From JBBDYD01 sp040901865 (GTDB lineage: Bacteria; Bacteroidota; Ignavibacteria; UBA10030): a stretch of 18,036 nucleotides of DNA. Shown here in pieces: positions 15,644 to 18,036 of this stretch; position 1 is the stretch's first letter; each line of letters begins with the position of its first letter. The notes beneath the pieces are model-generated. The model saw nothing but the letters and a program-made list of their open reading frames with translations. It ran no database searches and had not been told where the DNA came from. Both the position numbers and the translations under genes were made by a program. The stretch is taken from the NCBI GenBank assembly GCA_040901865.1, contig JBBDYD010000143.1:1-18036 (forward strand), given 5' to 3'.

Positions 15644-16666
15644 ATGACGATCCTTGGCATCGAAACATCATGTGATGAGACTTCGGCAGCCGTTATCAGG
15701 GACGGTCGCCTGCTCTCCAATGTCATTTCCAGCCAGATTTTTCATGCCAAGTACGGGGGCGTGGTGCCGGAATTGGCGTCCCGCGCTCACTTGCGCCTTA
15801 TCGGCCCTGTCGTAACAGAAGCTCTGTCCAGGGCAAAGGTCGATAAGACCGACCTCCAGGTGGTGGCCGCGGTGTATGGGCCCGGGCTTATCGGATCGAT
15901 CCTCGTTGGGCTGAGTTATGGAAAAGCGCTATCGTTCGGACTTGGGATCCCGTTCATCGGGGTCAATCATATGGAAGCCCACATCGTCTCCAATTTGATC
16001 GATGATGAGAAACCGGATTTCCCATTTGTTCATCTGACCGTTTCAGGGGGGCATACACAACTTGTTTTGGTAAAATCTGCGCTGGACTACGAGCTTCTTG
16101 GAGAAACAAGGGACGATGCAGCCGGAGAAGCATTCGATAAGACCGCGAAAATGCTCGGAATCGACTACCCCGGCGGCCCGTTAATCGATGCGTTGGCCAA
16201 ACAAGGCAACCCGAAGGCGGTCAAGTTTCCGCGGCCGTACCTCGCCGCTGAAGGATTCGAGTTCAGTTTCAGCGGACTGAAAACATCGGTTCTCTATCAT
16301 CTTCGGAGGAACAACATCACGCCGGAAACTCTTGCGCAGAACCAGCCGCTCCTGAGGGATCTTTGTGCAAGTCTTCAGGCCGCCATCGTGGATGTTCTGA
16401 TTTTCAAACTGATTCGCGCAGCCGAACAGTTCAACGTTCGGTCCATTGCCGTTGCCGGCGGTGTTGCCGCCAATTCAGAGCTCCGCACACGGTTGGAAGC
16501 AGAGGCTTCCCGGCGCGGATTGAAGATGTTCATTCCGAGATTCGAATACTGCACAGACAACGGGGCAATGATCGCAATGGCGGGTTATTTGCGGGCAAAA
16601 GAAGGCAAGTTTTCAAATCTGGAACTTGCGGCGGATCCGGGCCTTCAGTTGCGCTCGAGTGTCTGA
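15644..16666 (+). CDS. tsaD: tRNA N6-adenosine threonylcarbamoyltransferase TsaD
   Basis: TsaD (YgjD/Kae1/Gcp) transfers the threonylcarbamoyl group to A37 of tRNAs reading ANN codons, together with TsaB and TsaE. The 340 residues begin MTILGIETSCDET, the canonical N terminus. I prefer this ATG because GAAGG at 15633-15637 is 6 bp upstream; an ATG at 15638 touches that site. Metal ligands His109 and His113 lie in NHMEAH, followed by SGGHTQLV, GEAFDKTAKMLG, YPGGP and AGGVAANSELR, with CTDNGAMIA near the C terminus. tsaB, tsaC and tsaE are not in the window. A heptamer repeat array occupies the upstream region. Confidence 0.98.
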   Translation: MTILGIETSCDETSAAVIRDGRLLSNVISSQIFHAKYGGVVPELASRAHLRLIGPVVTEALSRAKVDKTDLQVVAAVYGPGLIGSILVGLSYGKALSFGLGIPFIGVNHMEAHIVSNLIDDEKPDFPFVHLTVSGGHTQLVLVKSALDYELLGETRDDAAGEAFDKTAKMLGIDYPGGPLIDALAKQGNPKAVKFPRPYLAAEGFEFSFSGLKTSVLYHLRRNNITPETLAQNQPLLRDLCASLQAAIVDVLIFKLIRAAEQFNVRSIAVAGGVAANSELRTRLEAEASRRGLKMFIPRFEYCTDNGAMIAMAGYLRAKEGKFSNLELAADPGLQLRSSV

Positions 16667-16668
16667 AT

Positions 16669-16710
16669 CGGGATTCTTCGTTTTGTGAATCCCGCCGCTT
16701 TGTGGCGGGA
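16669..16710 (+). other. Two overlapping, mutually exclusive hairpins between tsaD and trpA
   Basis: CGGGATTC (16669-16676) pairs with GAATCCCG (16687-16694) across a 10-nt loop. TCCCGCC (16690-16696) pairs with GGCGGGA (16704-16710) across 7 nt, extendable by a G-U and a C-G pair. They share 16690-16694, so only one can form at a time. Neither is followed by a T-tract. The second resembles the rpmB terminator stem, so it may be a decayed tsaD terminator rather than an attenuator. Confidence 0.6.
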
Positions 16711-16740
16711 ATTGGATTAACGGATTAGTTGGAGGATTAT

Positions 16741-16806
16741 ATGCGGATCCCGTTGAGGTCCAATCATCCCACAAATCCTGGTTCAGACAATATTGTCTAT
16801 CGCTGA
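16741..16806 (+). CDS. Possible 21-codon leader ORF upstream of trpA
   Basis: GGAGG at 16731-16735 stands 5 bp before an ATG that opens a 21-residue frame, MRIPLRSNHPTNPGSDNIVYR, ending TGA at 16804-16806. It is the strongest ribosome site in this spacer, and the stop lies 7 bp before the trpA ATG, which has no clear site of its own. It contains no Trp codon, so it is not a classical trp leader peptide. It may couple translation to trpA or be chance. It is out of frame with trpA. Confidence 0.35.
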   Translation: MRIPLRSNHPTNPGSDNIVYR

Positions 16807-16813
16807 ACTCACA

Positions 16814-17611
16814 ATGAACCGGATAACCCAAATATTCCTCAATCTCCGAAAGGATGGCCGGAAAGCGCTCATCCCTTACATCACACCGGAATTTCCCGTT
16901 CGGGGAGCCACGGTGCCTGTTCTTCAGGCAGTTGCGAAAGCCGGAGCGGACATCATCGAACTCGGGATACCGTTTTCCGATCCGATTGCGGATGGTACAA
17001 CCATCCAGCATTCTTCGCATGTGGCCTTAAAAAACGGCGTAACCGTCCCGGGTGTGCTTTTGGCGGTCAGAGAATTCCGACTGACGAGCGACGTTCCGAT
17101 TGTGCTCATGGGCTACGTGAATCCGATCCTCCGCTTCGGTATAAAAGAGTTCACGCACGAGGCAAAGGAAGCCGGGGTCGATGGGTTGCTCGTACCGGAT
17201 CTTCCTCCCGAAGAGGCAGGGGAGTTGATGCGATGGAGCAGGGAAAACGAACTGAGCAACATATTCATGATGGCCCCGACGACCGGTGAGGACCGCATGC
17301 GCATGATCGATGAATCGTCGACGGATTTCTCATACTGTGTCTCGCTTACCGGTATCACAGGCGCCCGCGCTTCTCTGGGGAACGGATCGCTCGACGCGTT
17401 TCTTGCCCGAGTGCGGAAGGTCGCAAAAAAACCGTTTGTGGTCGGATTCGGCCTCTCGACGCGCGAGCATATTCTGCATGTATGGCGCGTTGCAGACGGT
17501 GCTGTGGTTGGTTCTGCGTTGATCAGCCGCCTGGCAACAACACACACGCCGGATGCTGCAGCTCAGGCGGCCGGCGAATTTGTGACCTGGTTACGGGCCG
17601 AACATGGCTGA
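16814..17611 (+). CDS. trpA: Tryptophan synthase alpha subunit
   Basis: TrpA cleaves indole-3-glycerol phosphate to indole and glyceraldehyde 3-phosphate and passes indole to TrpB. The 265-residue TIM-barrel protein starts MNRITQIF. Catalytic Glu49 and Asp60 lie in IELGIPFSDPIADG with E. coli numbering preserved. LMGYVNPILRFG, VPDLPPEEAGEL, TGITGAR, VGFGLSTREH and GAVVGSALI follow in the normal order. The loop after the first strand reads TPEFP instead of the common TxGDP. A TTG start 21 bp earlier is possible but would add seven unconserved residues. trpB and the other trp genes are not in view; trpA instead overlaps the chorismate mutase gene by 8 bp, pairing an early aromatic-branch enzyme with a terminal one. 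Confidence 0.96.
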   Translation: MNRITQIFLNLRKDGRKALIPYITPEFPVRGATVPVLQAVAKAGADIIELGIPFSDPIADGTTIQHSSHVALKNGVTVPGVLLAVREFRLTSDVPIVLMGYVNPILRFGIKEFTHEAKEAGVDGLLVPDLPPEEAGELMRWSRENELSNIFMMAPTTGEDRMRMIDESSTDFSYCVSLTGITGARASLGNGSLDAFLARVRKVAKKPFVVGFGLSTREHILHVWRVADGAVVGSALISRLATTHTPDAAAQAAGEFVTWLRAEHG

Positions 17612-17915
17612 TAAATCCGTAGAAGACCTAGAGCGCTGGCGTCAGAAGATCGATGCGGTTGATCTCGAGCTGGTGCGACTTCTCAACGAGCGCGCACACT
17701 ATGCCGAGGAAATCGGCAAGATCAAGGTCTCGCTCCGTCTCGATGCCTATTCCCCTGAGCGCGAAGAAGAGGTCATGCGGAATGTGACGTCAACCAACCG
17801 GGGACCGCTTTCCATTCAGGCACTACGCCGTTTGTTCGAGCGCATCATCGACGAGTCACGATCCCTGGAACGACTGGCAATGCTCCGCAATAAGAATGAA
17901 AAGGGAAAAACGTAA
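17604..17915 (+). CDS. Chorismate mutase, AroQ class
   Basis: This all-helical enzyme rearranges chorismate to prephenate, the branch point towards phenylalanine and tyrosine, in competition with the tryptophan branch. The 103 residues form a free-standing AroQ domain: WRQKIDAVDLELVRLLNERA (helix 1, with Arg13 and Arg30), IGKIK with the active-site Lys, then SPEREEEV, and the C-terminal helix with FERIIDESRSLE. The gene overlaps the end of trpA by 8 bp, so the two are almost certainly co-transcribed and translationally coupled. The last dozen codons are Lys/Asn-rich and the sequence stays purine-rich past the stop. Whether it is monofunctional or works with DAHP synthase or prephenate dehydratase cannot be told here. 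Confidence 0.93.
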   Translation: MADKSVEDLERWRQKIDAVDLELVRLLNERAHYAEEIGKIKVSLRLDAYSPEREEEVMRNVTSTNRGPLSIQALRRLFERIIDESRSLERLAMLRNKNEKGKT

Positions 17916-17991
17916 AAAGGGGAAAAGTGAATGCAGTGTCTCATTTCGGAGGGTATTCGAAACCTCTGTAGAGTTGAAAAACCCAATATTT

Positions 17992-18027
17992 CTCTGTGAC
18001 CTCCGTGTCTTCTTTGTGCTCTCTGTG
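17992..18027. repeat. Imperfect CTYYGTG repeat at the window edge
   Basis: Four 7-base cores CTCTGTG, CTCCGTG, CTTTGTG and CTCTGTG start at 17992, 18001, 18012 and 18021, followed by GTTAATTCT at the window end. Spacing is 9, 11 and 9 bp. The array may continue beyond the window. No ORF was found in the 120 bp after chorismate mutase. Confidence 0.7.
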
Positions 18028-18036
18028 GTTAATTCT

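Noticed and set aside
15373..15675. Open frames with repeated LPFTLYP-type peptides
   Set aside because: They come from the heptamer array, which leaves all plus-strand frames open; they overlap tsaD and have no convincing start site.
16667..16813. Classical trp attenuator or T-box
   Set aside because: The small ORF has no Trp codons, the hairpins lack T-tracts, and no T-box consensus was seen.
17895..17940. Purine-rich stretch after chorismate mutase as a third heptamer locus
   Set aside because: AAAAGGGG and GTGAATG fragments recall the reverse complement of the heptamers, but there is no regular period.

Overview
This 18 kb window is a compact piece of ordinary bacterial chromosome. It carries housekeeping genes, a few accessory genes and several small intergenic repeats. 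The organism is probably a free-living member of the Bacteroidota-Chlorobiota group, perhaps Ignavibacteria-like. That is an inference from the mix of genes (a K+-dependent type membrane pyrophosphatase, an M14 peptidase with an amidotransferase-like tail, long CTC-type L25, four-Cys L28), weak Shine-Dalgarno signals and moderate GC. No rRNA or other marker settles it.

Region 1 (1-4471, minus strand) reads tRNA-Gln(UUG), prs, rplY/ctc, pth, hppA. The prs-rplY-pth order with a tRNA-Gln in front is a known conserved cluster. Gaps are short, so it is probably one transcript. The proteins make PRPP, bind 5S rRNA, recycle peptidyl-tRNA and couple PPi hydrolysis to ion pumping; prs uses PRPP chemistry and PPi is the by-product of many PRPP reactions. 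The tRNA-Gln is flanked by two decayed tRNA-like copies.

Region 2 (4608-7312, minus) is a large secreted M14 zinc-peptidase-like protein followed by a strong intrinsic terminator.

Region 3 (7371-9215, plus) holds a stand-alone biotin transporter gene (bioY), with its own likely promoter and terminator, then a three-His-box fatty acid desaturase.

Region 4 (9319-15080, minus) is a tightly packed seven-gene run: pgsA, pgpA, cinA, thpR, recA, recX and an AI-2E-family membrane protein, with 3-15 bp gaps throughout. Upstream lies rpmB (L28) with its own promoter and terminator.

Region 5 (15397-15643) is a gene-free divergent spacer between rpmB and tsaD. It carries a 20-unit heptanucleotide tandem array flanked by a 10-bp direct repeat. 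A small relative of this array lies between the desaturase and AI-2E genes.

Region 6 (15644-17915, plus) has tsaD, then a spacer with two mutually exclusive hairpins and a 21-codon ORF with a strong ribosome site, then trpA overlapping a chorismate mutase gene. The window ends in another low-complexity repeat cut by the edge.

I found no phage, transposase, CRISPR, toxin-antitoxin or defence genes, and no convincing undescribed protein system. The most interesting signals are the repeat arrays, the tRNA remnants and the trpA leader region.
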